12,071 bases of DNA from Oscillospiraceae bacterium (GCA_902796295.1 CADBOL010000197.1:1-12071), one strand, 5' to 3'. Shown: positions 1-8,321, counted from the first letter of the stretch. Translations and numbers: made by a program. Notes: generated by a model not told the origin, from the letters alone.

Positions 1-1346
1 AGAATCGAAAAATCGGCGAAATTGCCCGAGGGGCCGACAAGCGCAAATCCGGGGCCGACATTGTTTATACAGGTGAATACCGAGGTTGTGGTGGTCGTCA
101 GATCAAATCCGTCAAGAGCGACTATTATAATTGATATCGCGATCACAAGCATAAGCATTGAGAAATAGCCGGTGATACCGTTTACAACGCTTTCCTCAAG
201 AGTCCTGCCGTTCAGCTTTATAGACTCAACGCGGCGGGGATTTGCCGCCTTTCTCACGGAGCGGAAGCTGTTCTTTACCAGCACGGCAAGTCTCTGTATT
301 TTAAGACCGCCGCCGGTAGAGCCCGTACACGCGCCGATAAATGTGAGAATGAAGAGCACCGCCTTAGTGATACCCGGCCACATTTCATAATCTACGGATG
401 TGAAGCCCGTTGTCGAAATGATTGAAGTGACCTGGAAGAATGAATAGCGCAGCGATTCGGAAAACGGATGCCTTGTGACGGTAAGATCGAGAGCGATAAT
501 GAATGTGGCCGCGAATATTACTCCGAGATACCATCTGAGCTCCTCATCCTTGAGCGCCGATTTCCACTGCTTGATAAGCAGGAGATAGTAAAGATTGAAA
601 TTGACTCCGAAAAGCATCATAAAAATAGATATGATTACTTCCGCCGAGGGGTTGTTATATCCTCCGATGCTGCTGTTGAGCACCGCAAATCCGCCCGTTC
701 CCGCCGTGCCGAATGCGCTGACTATACTGTCAAAAAGCGGGAATCCGACAACTCTGAGCAGGAATATAAGCAGGAGAGTGAGCCCGATATATATTCCGTA
801 GAGAATTCTTGCCGTGACCGTAACCTTGGAAACGAGTTTACCAACGACAGGGCCCGGCACTTCCGCTTTCATTATGTGGATTGAAGAGCCTTCGGATTTA
901 GGCATAACCGCGAGCACGAAAACCAGTATGCCCATACCGCCGATGAAGTGAGTGAAGCTTCGCCAGAAGAGCATGCATTTAGGCAGTGATTCAATATCCG
1001 TGAGGATGGTGGAGCCTGTTGTGGTGAAACCGGAAACCGTTTCAAAGAAGGCATCCATATAATTCGGTATGCTGCCGCTGATGAAAAACGGCAGGGCTCC
1101 GAATGCGGACATAAGAAGCCACGCGAGAGCGACTATTATATATCCCTCTTTTGAGTAAAGGTTGTTTTTTGACGGTTTTCTTCTGTACAGAATAAGTCCG
1201 GCTGCCGCAAGGATTCCTATTGTTTCGAGAAAGTAAACGGTTTCTTTTTCGCGATATATAAGCCCGATTAAAACGGGAAGCAGTAAAAGGACCGCTTCAA
1301 TAAGCAGAATGGTTCCGAGATAATGGGCTACTTTTTTATAATTCAA
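1..1346 (-). CDS. trkH: TrkH-family potassium uptake channel subunit, 3' end cut by window edge
   Basis: Membrane subunit of a Trk potassium uptake system, expected to form the K+ path and to be gated by the TrkA protein encoded just upstream. Translating the complement gives 448 residues, still open at base 1; the family is usually about 480-490 aa, so some 30-45 residues are missing. The four pore-loop signatures of the SKT (TrkH/KtrB) superfamily are readable: SGFTTTGST near residue 105-113, GTGGF near 216-220, STTGFTS near 311-317 and NNVGPGF close to the left edge. The intramembrane gating loop TGSTGGGLK follows the third filter. The N-terminus (NYKKVAHYLGTILLIEA) matches the usual TrkH start, but the start codon is TTG (1344-1346). 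GGGGTGAT (1352-1359, complement) is the ribosome-binding site and overlaps the trkA stop. It lies 6 nt after trkA and is the last visible gene of the six-gene unit. Confidence 0.93.
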   Translation of the reverse strand, partial: MNYKKVAHYLGTILLIEAVLLLLPVLIGLIYREKETVYFLETIGILAAAGLILYRRKPSKNNLYSKEGYIIVALAWLLMSAFGALPFFISGSIPNYMDAFFETVSGFTTTGSTILTDIESLPKCMLFWRSFTHFIGGMGILVFVLAVMPKSEGSSIHIMKAEVPGPVVGKLVSKVTVTARILYGIYIGLTLLLIFLLRVVGFPLFDSIVSAFGTAGTGGFAVLNSSIGGYNNPSAEVIISIFMMLFGVNFNLYYLLLIKQWKSALKDEELRWYLGVIFAATFIIALDLTVTRHPFSESLRYSFFQVTSIISTTGFTSVDYEMWPGITKAVLFILTFIGACTGSTGGGLKIQRLAVLVKNSFRSVRKAANPRRVESIKLNGRTLEESVVNGITGYFSMLMLVIAISIIIVALDGFDLTTTTTSVFTCINNVGPGFALVGPSGNFADFSI

Positions 1347-1352
1347 CGGATA

Positions 1353-2714
1353 TCACCCCGCTTTGAATATGTCGGTCAGTTTTTTGAGACTCTTTCCCGC
1401 ATTTATAACTATGACATTGTCACCGCTTCTGATGCAGTCATCACCGCCGGGGAACAGTATCTTGCCGTTTCTGATAATGCAGCCGACGAGCAGATTGGGC
1501 CTGAGATCAAGGTCTCTGAAGGCGACATCGTTATAATTCCAGCTGTCCGGAACAACGAATTCCGCCGCCTCGATTTTACCGCCGACGAGCTTGTAAAGCG
1601 TCTGTATCTGAGAGCTGTCCGCAGAGTTTTCGAGAGCCCTGACATATCTTGTCACGAGATCTCCCGCAACTATCTGGGGAGAGACGAGTGTTTCAACCCC
1701 TATCTCGCTGAGAATGGAGTATGAATGTCTGTCAATCTTGGCTATGACTTTTTCAACCTTGCGGCTTTCGGCATAGAGGGATACGATAATATTTTCCTCG
1801 TCAATTCCGGTGAGCGCGACGAGGGCGTCCTGGTTTTCAATGCCCTGCTCCTCGAGCAGATACTGGTCGGTGCCGTCACCGTGAATGACGTTTATATCGG
1901 TAAGCTCATCCGAGAGCGCGTTGCATTTTTTGATATCGGAATCTATCAGAGTGATATTTCGGCCTGTGTCGCTCAGAAGCTCGCTGAGATAAAAGCCGAT
2001 TCTGCCGCCGCCGATTATCATGACATTTTTAATTCTGTGCTTATAAACATTCGTCTGCTTGAGGAATGAGGAAATCTCACTCCTTGAGCCGGTAATATTT
2101 ATTGAATCCTCGCATCTGAGCTCAAAATTACCGTCGGGAATGATGACCTCGCCGTTTCTCTGCACGGCGCAGATAATGACTTTTGCCCTTATCTTACGGC
2201 GTATATCCGCAATTTTCATATTGCACAGAGGGTTATCCGCGTGCAGGATTATCCTCGCTATCTCAACCTTGCCCCTTGCGAAGGAGTCAAGATTTGCGAC
2301 AGAGGGGAATCTGATGATTCTTGAGATTTCATTGGCAGTTTCATACTCGGGGTTTACGGTCATATTAATTCCGATTTTTTCGCGGAGAAACTGACCCTGC
2401 GCCGCATAGACGGGGTTTCTGACTCTGGCTATTGTGTTTTCGGTGCCGAGCTCTTTTGCAAACATACAGCAGAGAATATTGAGCTCATCCGATGCGGTTG
2501 TCGCTATGAGCAGTTTAGCTTTGTCGGCTCCGGCCTCTTTAAGTATGTCAACCGTTGAGCCGTTTCCGCAGATGCCCATTACGTCATACTGCTCGACCAT
2601 AGCCGTTACACGGTCCGCCTTTGTGTCAACAACAACGATATCGTGGCTGTCATTGCACAGACGTTCGGTCAGAGTTGAGCCGAATTTTCCCTGCCCTACG
2701 ATGATTATATACAT
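1353..2714 (-). CDS. trkA: TrkA, double-RCK potassium uptake regulator
   Basis: Cytoplasmic nucleotide-binding gating subunit that partners the TrkH encoded 6 nt downstream. At 453 aa it has the classical TrkA length and duplicated layout. The first Rossmann RCK_N domain has GQGKFG (7-12) and the acidic D30 at the end of the second strand. The first RCK_C domain covers about 140-220. The second Rossmann domain has GGGRIG (235-240) and LIDSD near 256-260. The second RCK_C runs from about 370 to the end. In this family the Rossmann sites bind NAD(H) or ATP/ADP and the RCK_C domains can bind ligands such as c-di-AMP; that is family knowledge and is not visible here. The start ATG follows the MFS stop by 6 nt. 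The ribosome-binding site is weak (AAAGG about 12 nt upstream, inside the previous gene), which suggests coupled translation. Confidence 0.95.
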   Translation of the reverse strand: MYIIIVGQGKFGSTLTERLCNDSHDIVVVDTKADRVTAMVEQYDVMGICGNGSTVDILKEAGADKAKLLIATTASDELNILCCMFAKELGTENTIARVRNPVYAAQGQFLREKIGINMTVNPEYETANEISRIIRFPSVANLDSFARGKVEIARIILHADNPLCNMKIADIRRKIRAKVIICAVQRNGEVIIPDGNFELRCEDSINITGSRSEISSFLKQTNVYKHRIKNVMIIGGGRIGFYLSELLSDTGRNITLIDSDIKKCNALSDELTDINVIHGDGTDQYLLEEQGIENQDALVALTGIDEENIIVSLYAESRKVEKVIAKIDRHSYSILSEIGVETLVSPQIVAGDLVTRYVRALENSADSSQIQTLYKLVGGKIEAAEFVVPDSWNYNDVAFRDLDLRPNLLVGCIIRNGKILFPGGDDCIRSGDNVIVINAGKSLKKLTDIFKAG

Positions 2715-2720
2715 AGAGAA

Positions 2721-4091
2721 TCAGGCCCTTTCTTCAGTTGCTTCGGCTGTTTCCGGCGAGACTGCCGTTTCTGTCTTTTTCCACTCTTTGAGCAGGAAGA
2801 CAAGGGGAATGATAATAAGAACTGCAACCGCGGCGGCTCCGAGGAAGATGTGAGCCGGGGGAACAAGAACCGACTCGCCGTAGTCATTGATATAAGGAGT
2901 ATTTGAAAATCTTTCGGTGATGAATGAACCTATCGCGGGGCCGATAATCATCGGGACCATGACGGTAAATATCATCCTCACTCCCTGGAATGCGCCGACC
3001 TTGTCTTCGGGCGTGAAATCACGCACCGCCGCCGAGATGAGGATTGACATAAGCCCCATGCCGGCAAGGGCGACTATTGCGCATACTGCAAACACAATAA
3101 GCCCTTTTGCAAAGAATACGGCGACAAGTCCCGCTGCAAACAGGAATACCGAAGGCACCGAAAACGGGGCGCGTCCGTATTTATCCATGAGCGAGCCCAT
3201 GACTATTGCTCCCGCTATGACTCCGCCTACAACCAGTACGGCGACGATTGCCACGGGGGGAGTGATATTGAGATTGCCGAAATCAAGACCTATCTGATGC
3301 TGAACATATATGAAAAGATAGGGCATGAATATCTGCACGGCGACATTGAGAATGCAGAAGCAGGCAAGCGAAAGATAGAGTCCTCTGTGACTCGAGATAA
3401 CGGAGGGTCTGAAACCGTAGATGAGATCGGCCCAGAAATTTGTGTTTTTCTTTTCTCCGCTGAGAGAATCCTTCACCGTGAAAAGGCCTATGATACCGCA
3501 GACAGTCACCAGGATGCCGAGGCCTATGAAGCAGGCGGGGTATCCGAATGAGCTTGCGAGAATACCGAAAGCAACCGTTACTATTACAAGAGCAAGCACG
3601 GGGAATGTCGCGAGCATACCTTCGGTTTTGGCGCGGTTTGAGTTGTCTGTGATATCGGTTATCCAGGCGTTGAAAGCGGCGTCATTACTTGTTGAGCCCA
3701 TGAACGTCATAAGACAGTCCATGATTATGACAACGGAGACTGTGGCCGCAAGCGCCGACGCGGGCGCGATGCCGAGAATTCTGCCGATATTCTCTCTTGA
3801 TATAAAGGCAAAAGCCATAACCGTGAAGCCCCAGGCAATGTAGCCGGCGCAGATGAAAACCTTCCTCTTATTGACCTTATCGCTGAGAGTTCCCATGAGG
3901 AGAGTGGCCGCCACCGCGACAACAGAGCTCGCCGCGACCATGTGGGAGATATCGGAGGATGAGCCGCCGATAACATTGAATAAAAACGTATTGAAATAGT
4001 TGTTTTCAACTGCCCACGCAACCTGGCCCATAAAGCCGAAGAGTATGATGTTGAAAACAGCGGCCTTGCCGAGTTTTGTTGATTTAGCCAT
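2721..4091 (-). CDS. MFS transporter, substrate unknown
   Basis: Integral membrane permease of the major facilitator superfamily, 456 aa, with about 12 hydrophobic segments. Motif A-like loops occur in both halves: MGTLSDKVNKRK between helices 2 and 3, and MGSLMDKYGRAPF at the matching place in the second half, as expected for the internal repeat. A hydrophilic linker (VKDSLSGEKKNTNF) lies between the halves and a charged Glu/Thr-rich tail ends the protein. I start it at ATG 4091, not at an in-frame TTG at 4127. GGAGAG (4098-4103, complement) sits 6 nt before this ATG, and the ATG overlaps the upstream phosphoesterase stop in the 8-nt string ATGGCTAA, a typical coupling arrangement. The substrate cannot be told from sequence. 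The opening FGFMGQVAWAVENNYFNTF is of a type seen in sugar or organic-solute MFS carriers. The coupling suggests that its substrate or product is linked to the phosphoesterase. Confidence 0.9.
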   Translation of the reverse strand: MAKSTKLGKAAVFNIILFGFMGQVAWAVENNYFNTFLFNVIGGSSSDISHMVAASSVVAVAATLLMGTLSDKVNKRKVFICAGYIAWGFTVMAFAFISRENIGRILGIAPASALAATVSVVIIMDCLMTFMGSTSNDAAFNAWITDITDNSNRAKTEGMLATFPVLALVIVTVAFGILASSFGYPACFIGLGILVTVCGIIGLFTVKDSLSGEKKNTNFWADLIYGFRPSVISSHRGLYLSLACFCILNVAVQIFMPYLFIYVQHQIGLDFGNLNITPPVAIVAVLVVGGVIAGAIVMGSLMDKYGRAPFSVPSVFLFAAGLVAVFFAKGLIVFAVCAIVALAGMGLMSILISAAVRDFTPEDKVGAFQGVRMIFTVMVPMIIGPAIGSFITERFSNTPYINDYGESVLVPPAHIFLGAAAVAVLIIIPLVFLLKEWKKTETAVSPETAEATEERA

Positions 4092-5217
4092 TTCTTTCTC
4101 TCCGTTCTCTGAAGATTTCTTTGACAAAATATGTTAACAGCCCTGCCGACGCAATCGCGCAGGCGCAGTAATTGAGCGAGTGGACCGCCATAACCTGCCT
4201 GTCCGTAAACCGTTTCATGACGGGACCGAGGCATTCACAGTTGATGCCGAAGTCTTTGAAATATCTGAGCTCCTGACGGAATGAGCCGGGATCGTTTTCG
4301 CTGATTTCAATGAATCTTACGCAGCTGTGACAGCCGTCGGTGTAAGCTCTGAATCCGGCCGTCTTATGCTGCGCGAGAAAGATGCCGTCGACAAATCCCG
4401 AGAAATCATTAAGATGGTCGTGGCCGAAGAATGCCGCCCTGACTCCGCCCGTCCTCTTCCAGGATTCAAACTGACCGTTGTTTATATCGGGTGAGCAGGG
4501 GCCTTCGCCGAGGTAGCCCTGAGTTCCTTCCGCCTTGACAAATCTTGTGCCGCTTTGCTTTCCGAAGCCGTCAACACTCCACGGAATCTCATATAGTTTT
4601 GCGGGCCTGAGAAGTTCATACTCCTCCGGGACGGGTATGTGCTGAAAAATATATGAGGGCATCGGCTTTCCGCCGTTTATTTCTCTGAGCTTTTCGCTTT
4701 CTTTTTCAAACCACTCAATCTGGTCTGTATGAACATAGTCATATTTTGAAGCGCTTTCATCTGCGCAGAGATTGTTTGAGTCGAGAAACCAGAGCGCGGC
4801 GAGTGGCTTTTTGCCGTCATGTGAATAAAGAATCTCTTTGTAATCCGCCTTGCCGGGCACGCCCTCGCATCTCATCATAACTCCGCTGAGCTCCGAGTAT
4901 GCCTTTATGACCTCATCATCGCATCCTGGGTCGTGCTCATGATTTCCCATAATGGCGGCGACGGGGATTCCCTTTGAGGTCATCGGTCTGCAGAGAAGCT
5001 CAATATACTCCGAAAACGCCGCCGGATCATCTCTGCATACCTCTGTGTCAAAAATATCGCCGAGCAGCACGCATAAATCCGGTTTATACCTCTCAAGCGA
5101 GGCATTCATCAGCTTTTGCATATCTTTGAATCTCAGCGATTCTCTGCAATCGGGTTTTTCATGCAGATCGCCGAAGAGTAAAATGCCGAATTTACCGTCT
5201 TTATTGAATTTCAGCAT
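4084..5217 (-). CDS. Calcineurin-type metallophosphoesterase (PAP/DCR2-like) with C-terminal membrane segment
   Basis: Binuclear-metal phosphoesterase of 377 aa. All the usual ligand motifs are present and in order: GDLH (D17, H19), GDIFD (D54), GNHEHD (N92, H93), QHIP (H193) and GHDHLND (H266, H268). The spacing, the QHIPVPEEY block and GHDHLNDF resemble the purple-acid-phosphatase-like or DCR2-like branch, so a phosphomonoesterase or phosphodiesterase activity is expected; the substrate is unknown. There is no N-terminal signal peptide. A hydrophobic stretch near residues 346-366 followed by a basic tail (FRERRERNG) suggests a C-terminal membrane anchor, which would leave the catalytic domain in the cytoplasm; the topology is inferred. 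GGAGG (5225-5229, complement) lies 7 nt before the ATG. The gene starts 18 nt after ktrA and overlaps the MFS gene by 8 nt. Confidence 0.92.
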   Translation of the reverse strand: MLKFNKDGKFGILLFGDLHEKPDCRESLRFKDMQKLMNASLERYKPDLCVLLGDIFDTEVCRDDPAAFSEYIELLCRPMTSKGIPVAAIMGNHEHDPGCDDEVIKAYSELSGVMMRCEGVPGKADYKEILYSHDGKKPLAALWFLDSNNLCADESASKYDYVHTDQIEWFEKESEKLREINGGKPMPSYIFQHIPVPEEYELLRPAKLYEIPWSVDGFGKQSGTRFVKAEGTQGYLGEGPCSPDINNGQFESWKRTGGVRAAFFGHDHLNDFSGFVDGIFLAQHKTAGFRAYTDGCHSCVRFIEISENDPGSFRQELRYFKDFGINCECLGPVMKRFTDRQVMAVHSLNYCACAIASAGLLTYFVKEIFRERRERNG

Positions 5218-5235
5218 ACAGCTGCCTCCGGCGTC

Positions 5236-5886
5236 TTACTGGATTTTGAAGCATTTCTTCAGATCATGCGATTCGCCGAAAACAAGCATGCTGTTGCCTG
5301 AATCAAGACGGGTATCGGGAGTGACGGCAAAGAGCAGTTTCCCGTTTTGTCTCACGGCGATAATGTTGATGCCGTATTTTCTGCGAATATCTATACCGCC
5401 GACGGTTTTTCCTATCCAGTCGGATGGGATATCCACCTCGTAGATGGCATGATCATCGTCAAGCTGGAAGTAATCGAGAATATGATCGGATGTGAATCGC
5501 ACGGCTGTCCATTTCGCAACCTGTTTTTCGGGGTTTACCACGCGGTCCGCCCCGTTTCTGAGCAGGAATTTCGCCTGAACTTCCCTGTCTGCTCTCGCGA
5601 CCACGAGTTTCGCTCCGAGGTCCTTGAGATTGCAGGCGGTTTCAAGCGATGACTGGAAATTATTGCCTATGGCAACGATGCATACATCATAGCTCGGCAC
5701 GTCGAGCTCTTTGAGAAAAGCGACGCTGGTGCTGTCTCCTATCTGAGCATCCGTAACAATCGGAAGAGCGTCATTGACTTTTTTCTCCTCAATGTCAACG
5801 CCCATGATTTCATGGCCGAGTTTGTTGAGCTCTTCGGCAACCTGTGAGCCGAAAACGCCGAGTCCTATAAGTAAAACGGATTTCAT
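5236..5886 (-). CDS. ktrA: KtrA/TrkA-type single-RCK potassium channel regulator
   Basis: Cytoplasmic gating ring subunit for the KtrB channel encoded immediately upstream. It has 216 aa, the normal KtrA/KtrC length. The Rossmann RCK_N domain carries GLGVFG (8-13), with D31 of GVDIEEK at the end of the second strand. An RCK_C domain occupies about residues 140-216 and includes the IGKTVGGIDIRRKYGINIIAVR block typical of the family. KtrA octamers bind ATP/ADP in the Rossmann site and c-di-AMP in RCK_C in well-studied Firmicutes; this is family knowledge. An excellent ribosome-binding site, GGAGGT (5891-5896, complement), precedes the ATG. The 40-nt gap to ktrB has no visible promoter or terminator, so the two are most likely on one transcript. 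Confidence 0.95.
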   Translation of the reverse strand: MKSVLLIGLGVFGSQVAEELNKLGHEIMGVDIEEKKVNDALPIVTDAQIGDSTSVAFLKELDVPSYDVCIVAIGNNFQSSLETACNLKDLGAKLVVARADREVQAKFLLRNGADRVVNPEKQVAKWTAVRFTSDHILDYFQLDDDHAIYEVDIPSDWIGKTVGGIDIRRKYGINIIAVRQNGKLLFAVTPDTRLDSGNSMLVFGESHDLKKCFKIQ

Positions 5887-5926
5887 AATTACCTCCGGTG
5901 TCAGATTCTGAGTATTGAATAAACGG

Positions 5927-7264
5927 TTATCCTACCGTGATTTTTTCGACGGGGGCCTGCGATACGGGCGGTTTCTTTCTGGAAACGGTTGCAAAAATAA
6001 TCGTGAGCCCGCCTACTCTGCCCGTGAACATAAGAATCATGAGTATGATTCTTGACGCTGTTTTCAGCCCGGGAGTGATCCCGAGAGTCAGGCCTACCGT
6101 TGCCAGCGCCGATGCGGATTCAAAAAGGCAGGTGTCAACCGGAAGCCTCTCAATCGAGCTTATGAGCAGGGCGCCGGTAAAAGTGAGAATCAGATAAAAA
6201 AACAGGATGCCGGTCGCGTTTCTGACGATCGAGTCGTCAATCCTTCTTCCGAAAAGCTGGGCGCTTTTTCTGTTTCTTATTATCGACCAGGCGTTGCCCG
6301 CGAGGACACCGAGCGTGGTCGTTTTCATACCGCCGGCAGTCGAGCCGGATGAGCCGCCTATCATCATCAGAATGATTATAATCATCCTGCCGGGGCCCGT
6401 CATCAGCGAGAAATCTGCTGTGTTGAAGCCGGCCGTTCTCGGCGTTACCGCCTGGAATAAGGATTTGAGTATTCTTTCCTTTAAAGGCAGATTTCCGAAA
6501 TCAAATAAAAAGAAGATCAGAGCGGGTACTATTATCAGAACTGCCGAAACCGTGAGCACGGTTTTGCTCTGCATACGGTATCTTTTAAAACGGAACTTGT
6601 GATTTACAAAATCATCCCAGGTCAGGAATCCGATTCCGCCGACCAGAATCAGAAGAGAAACCGTTATGACGAGAAGCGGATTTTCAGCAAATGAGGTGAG
6701 TGAAGAGAACTCTCCGGATTCATTTCCCATAATATCAAATCCGGCGTTGCAGAAGGCGGATACAGAGTGGAAGAAGGCCATCCATATGCCTCTTGCCCTG
6801 AACCGGGAGATGAAGACGGGCATCATAAGCAGAGCGCCCGTGCCTTCAATTATCAGAGAGGCTTTGATGATGAATACGGTCATCTTTACTATTCCGCCCG
6901 TGGTTGAAACGGACATTGCATTCTGCATTGTGCTGCGCTCGAGAAGCGAAATCTTCCTGCCCGCTATCATGGCAAATGATGCCGCCACGGTGACAACTCC
7001 GAGGCCTCCGGTCTGAATCAGCAGGAGTATGATTGCCTGGCCGAAATATGACCAGTGTGTTGCGGTGTCACGGACAACGAGCCCCGTGACGCAGACCGCC
7101 GATGTCGCCGTAAACAGCGCGTCTCCGAAAGGCGTAACCTCTCCGCTCTTTGAGGATACGGGGAGCATGAGTATAAGAGCGCCGATAAATATCACTCCGG
7201 CAAAGCCGGCTATTATTATCTGAAATGTGTTTACTTTGCGTTTTAGATTTCTGAGTTTATTCAT
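5927..7264 (-). CDS. ktrB: KtrB-type potassium uptake channel subunit
   Basis: Membrane K+ translocating subunit of a Ktr system, 445 aa, the usual KtrB length. It has four M1-P-M2 repeats. The selectivity-filter glycines are visible in VCVTGLVV (G61), FCNAGFD (G175), RTAGFNT (G279) and ATVGLTLG (G391). The glycine/serine-rich gating loop GGSSGSTAGGMK (303-314) interrupts the third repeat's second helix, as in KtrB of Bacillus and Vibrio. Ktr systems of this class are often Na+-stimulated (family knowledge). The start ATG at 7264 is preceded by GGAG (7272-7275, complement) at 7 nt. It is the first gene after an extended -10 promoter (7299-7326) and heads the six-gene unit. Its pairing with the single-RCK ktrA separates it from the TrkAH pair at the far end of the same unit. 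Confidence 0.95.
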   Translation of the reverse strand: MNKLRNLKRKVNTFQIIIAGFAGVIFIGALILMLPVSSKSGEVTPFGDALFTATSAVCVTGLVVRDTATHWSYFGQAIILLLIQTGGLGVVTVAASFAMIAGRKISLLERSTMQNAMSVSTTGGIVKMTVFIIKASLIIEGTGALLMMPVFISRFRARGIWMAFFHSVSAFCNAGFDIMGNESGEFSSLTSFAENPLLVITVSLLILVGGIGFLTWDDFVNHKFRFKRYRMQSKTVLTVSAVLIIVPALIFFLFDFGNLPLKERILKSLFQAVTPRTAGFNTADFSLMTGPGRMIIIILMMIGGSSGSTAGGMKTTTLGVLAGNAWSIIRNRKSAQLFGRRIDDSIVRNATGILFFYLILTFTGALLISSIERLPVDTCLFESASALATVGLTLGITPGLKTASRIILMILMFTGRVGGLTIIFATVSRKKPPVSQAPVEKITVG

Positions 7265-7298
7265 AAAAGGACTCCGTGTGAAAAAAATTCCTTATTAT

Positions 7299-7326
7299 AT
7301 TATATCACTATATTATTTTATTTCAA
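7299..7326 (-). promoter_or_regulatory. Sigma-70-type promoter for the ktrB-trkH unit
   Basis: On the minus strand TTGAAA (complement 7321-7326) is followed by 16 nt and a perfect TATAAT (complement 7299-7304). The TATAAT is preceded by TGA, an extended -10 element. Transcription should start near 7292, giving a leader of only about 28 nt before ktrB. No riboswitch could fit in it. Confidence 0.75.
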
Positions 7327-7348
7327 GATATATTTAAAGAGCAAAATC

Positions 7349-7377
7349 TTGTTAAATCCCGTTTTGTGTGATAAAAT
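7349..7377 (+). promoter_or_regulatory. Sigma-70-type promoter for the pseudouridine synthase gene
   Basis: TTGTTA (7349-7354), a 17-nt spacer and TAAAAT (7372-7377) lie 45 nt upstream of the ATG at 7422. The promoter is divergent from, and only 22 nt away from, the -35 of the ktrB promoter. A regulator bound between them could affect both units. Confidence 0.65.
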
Positions 7378-7421
7378 AACACCCGGAAATATTTTAAAAG
7401 CCGAAAAAGCGCGGAGGAAAG

Positions 7422-8306
7422 ATGCCGAGAGTCATTGAGTATAAGATAACCGGAGAATATGACGGGATGAAAATCTACACCTTTATGAAATATAAAAAGG
7501 GATTTTCGGACCGTCTTATCCGCACGCTCAAAAGGACGGAAAACGGGATTTTGCTTAACGGCGGACATGCAAGGACAATTGAGATTCTCAGAGAGGGGGA
7601 TACTCTCAGCGTAACGATGCCCGAAAGCGAAACGGGTATTGAGCCGATAGAGTATTCGCTCAATATCATATACGAGGATGAAGATATACTGGTTATAAAC
7701 AAGCCGCCGGGGCTCGCCATGCATCCGACTCATAATCATCAGGGAGACACACTCGCAAACGCCGTAGCCTACCATCTTGAAAAAGAGGGGAAATCCTGTA
7801 CCTTCAGGGCCGCAGGGCGGCTTGATAAGGGTACCTCCGGCATAGTTACCGTTGCTCTGAATCCGCTCTCGGCCGCAAAGCTCAACGGGAAGGTCAAAAA
7901 GGAATACTTTGCGGTTGTGAAGGGGCATCCCGATGAGAGCGGCACGGTCGATGTGCCGATTTACCGCCCCGACCCGATGAAAACTCTCAGGGCGTGCTCA
8001 TATGAAAAAGGGGTTGAGCCCGCCGTCACTCACTGGAACGTGATAGAATACGGCGACGGCTGCGCGCTTATCCGCCTCAGTCTCGAGACGGGCAGAACAC
8101 ATCAGATAAGGGTACACATGGCGCATATCGGGCATCCTCTCGCCGGAGACACCTATTACGGCGATTTCAGGCCGGAATTCGGCCATCAGCTGCTCCACTG
8201 CGGCAGGGCTGAGCTTATACATCCCGTGACGGGTGAAAAGATGATATTTGAGGCGGAAATACCCGACGAGTTTAAAAAGTGTATGAATATCACAAATTAT
8301 GAATAA
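7422..8306 (+). CDS. RluA-family large-ribosomal-subunit pseudouridine synthase
   Basis: Cytoplasmic enzyme expected to convert specific uridines in 23S rRNA (or tRNA) to pseudouridine. It has 294 aa, typical for the RluA/RluD group. A divergent S4-like RNA-binding segment lies at about residues 15-65. The catalytic domain opens with VINKPPGLAMHPT (91-103) and carries the signature GRLDKGTSG (132-140) with the catalytic Asp135. The later motif ETGRTHQIRVHMAHIGHPLAGD is the conserved RluA active-site strand. The signature usually has Arg/Lys-Asp or Asn where this protein has Lys-Gly, which is within family variation. GGAGG (7413-7417) lies 4 nt before the ATG. Which uridine it modifies cannot be decided from sequence, so no gene symbol is given. 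The gene appears monocistronic: it has its own promoter and the next unit has another. No terminator hairpin is visible after it. Confidence 0.93.
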   Translation: MPRVIEYKITGEYDGMKIYTFMKYKKGFSDRLIRTLKRTENGILLNGGHARTIEILREGDTLSVTMPESETGIEPIEYSLNIIYEDEDILVINKPPGLAMHPTHNHQGDTLANAVAYHLEKEGKSCTFRAAGRLDKGTSGIVTVALNPLSAAKLNGKVKKEYFAVVKGHPDESGTVDVPIYRPDPMKTLRACSYEKGVEPAVTHWNVIEYGDGCALIRLSLETGRTHQIRVHMAHIGHPLAGDTYYGDFRPEFGHQLLHCGRAELIHPVTGEKMIFEAEIPDEFKKCMNITNYE

Positions 8307-8321
8307 ATATTCACTTTTAGC

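Noticed and set aside
468..884. 138-codon open frame on the plus strand
   Set aside because: It is antisense to trkH, whose own frame carries the full set of channel motifs.
4092..4127. Upstream TTG start adding 12 residues to the MFS protein
   Set aside because: The ATG at 4091 has a well-placed GGAGAG and the ATGGCTAA overlap; the longer form would add a hydrophilic tail with no ribosome-binding site evidence.
3725..4234. 169-codon open frame on the minus strand across the phosphoesterase/MFS junction
   Set aside because: Out of frame with both well-supported genes, Arg/Ser-rich and low in recognisable motifs; it is a shadow of the coupled overlap.
7265..7300. c-di-AMP (ydaO-type) riboswitch in front of ktrB
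   Set aside because: It would be expected for a potassium operon in Firmicutes, but the promoter leaves a leader of only about 28 nt, far too short.
7323..7928. 201-codon open frame on the minus strand
   Set aside because: It lies antisense over the pseudouridine synthase gene and both divergent promoters, with no protein-like pattern or ribosome-binding site; it is a shadow.
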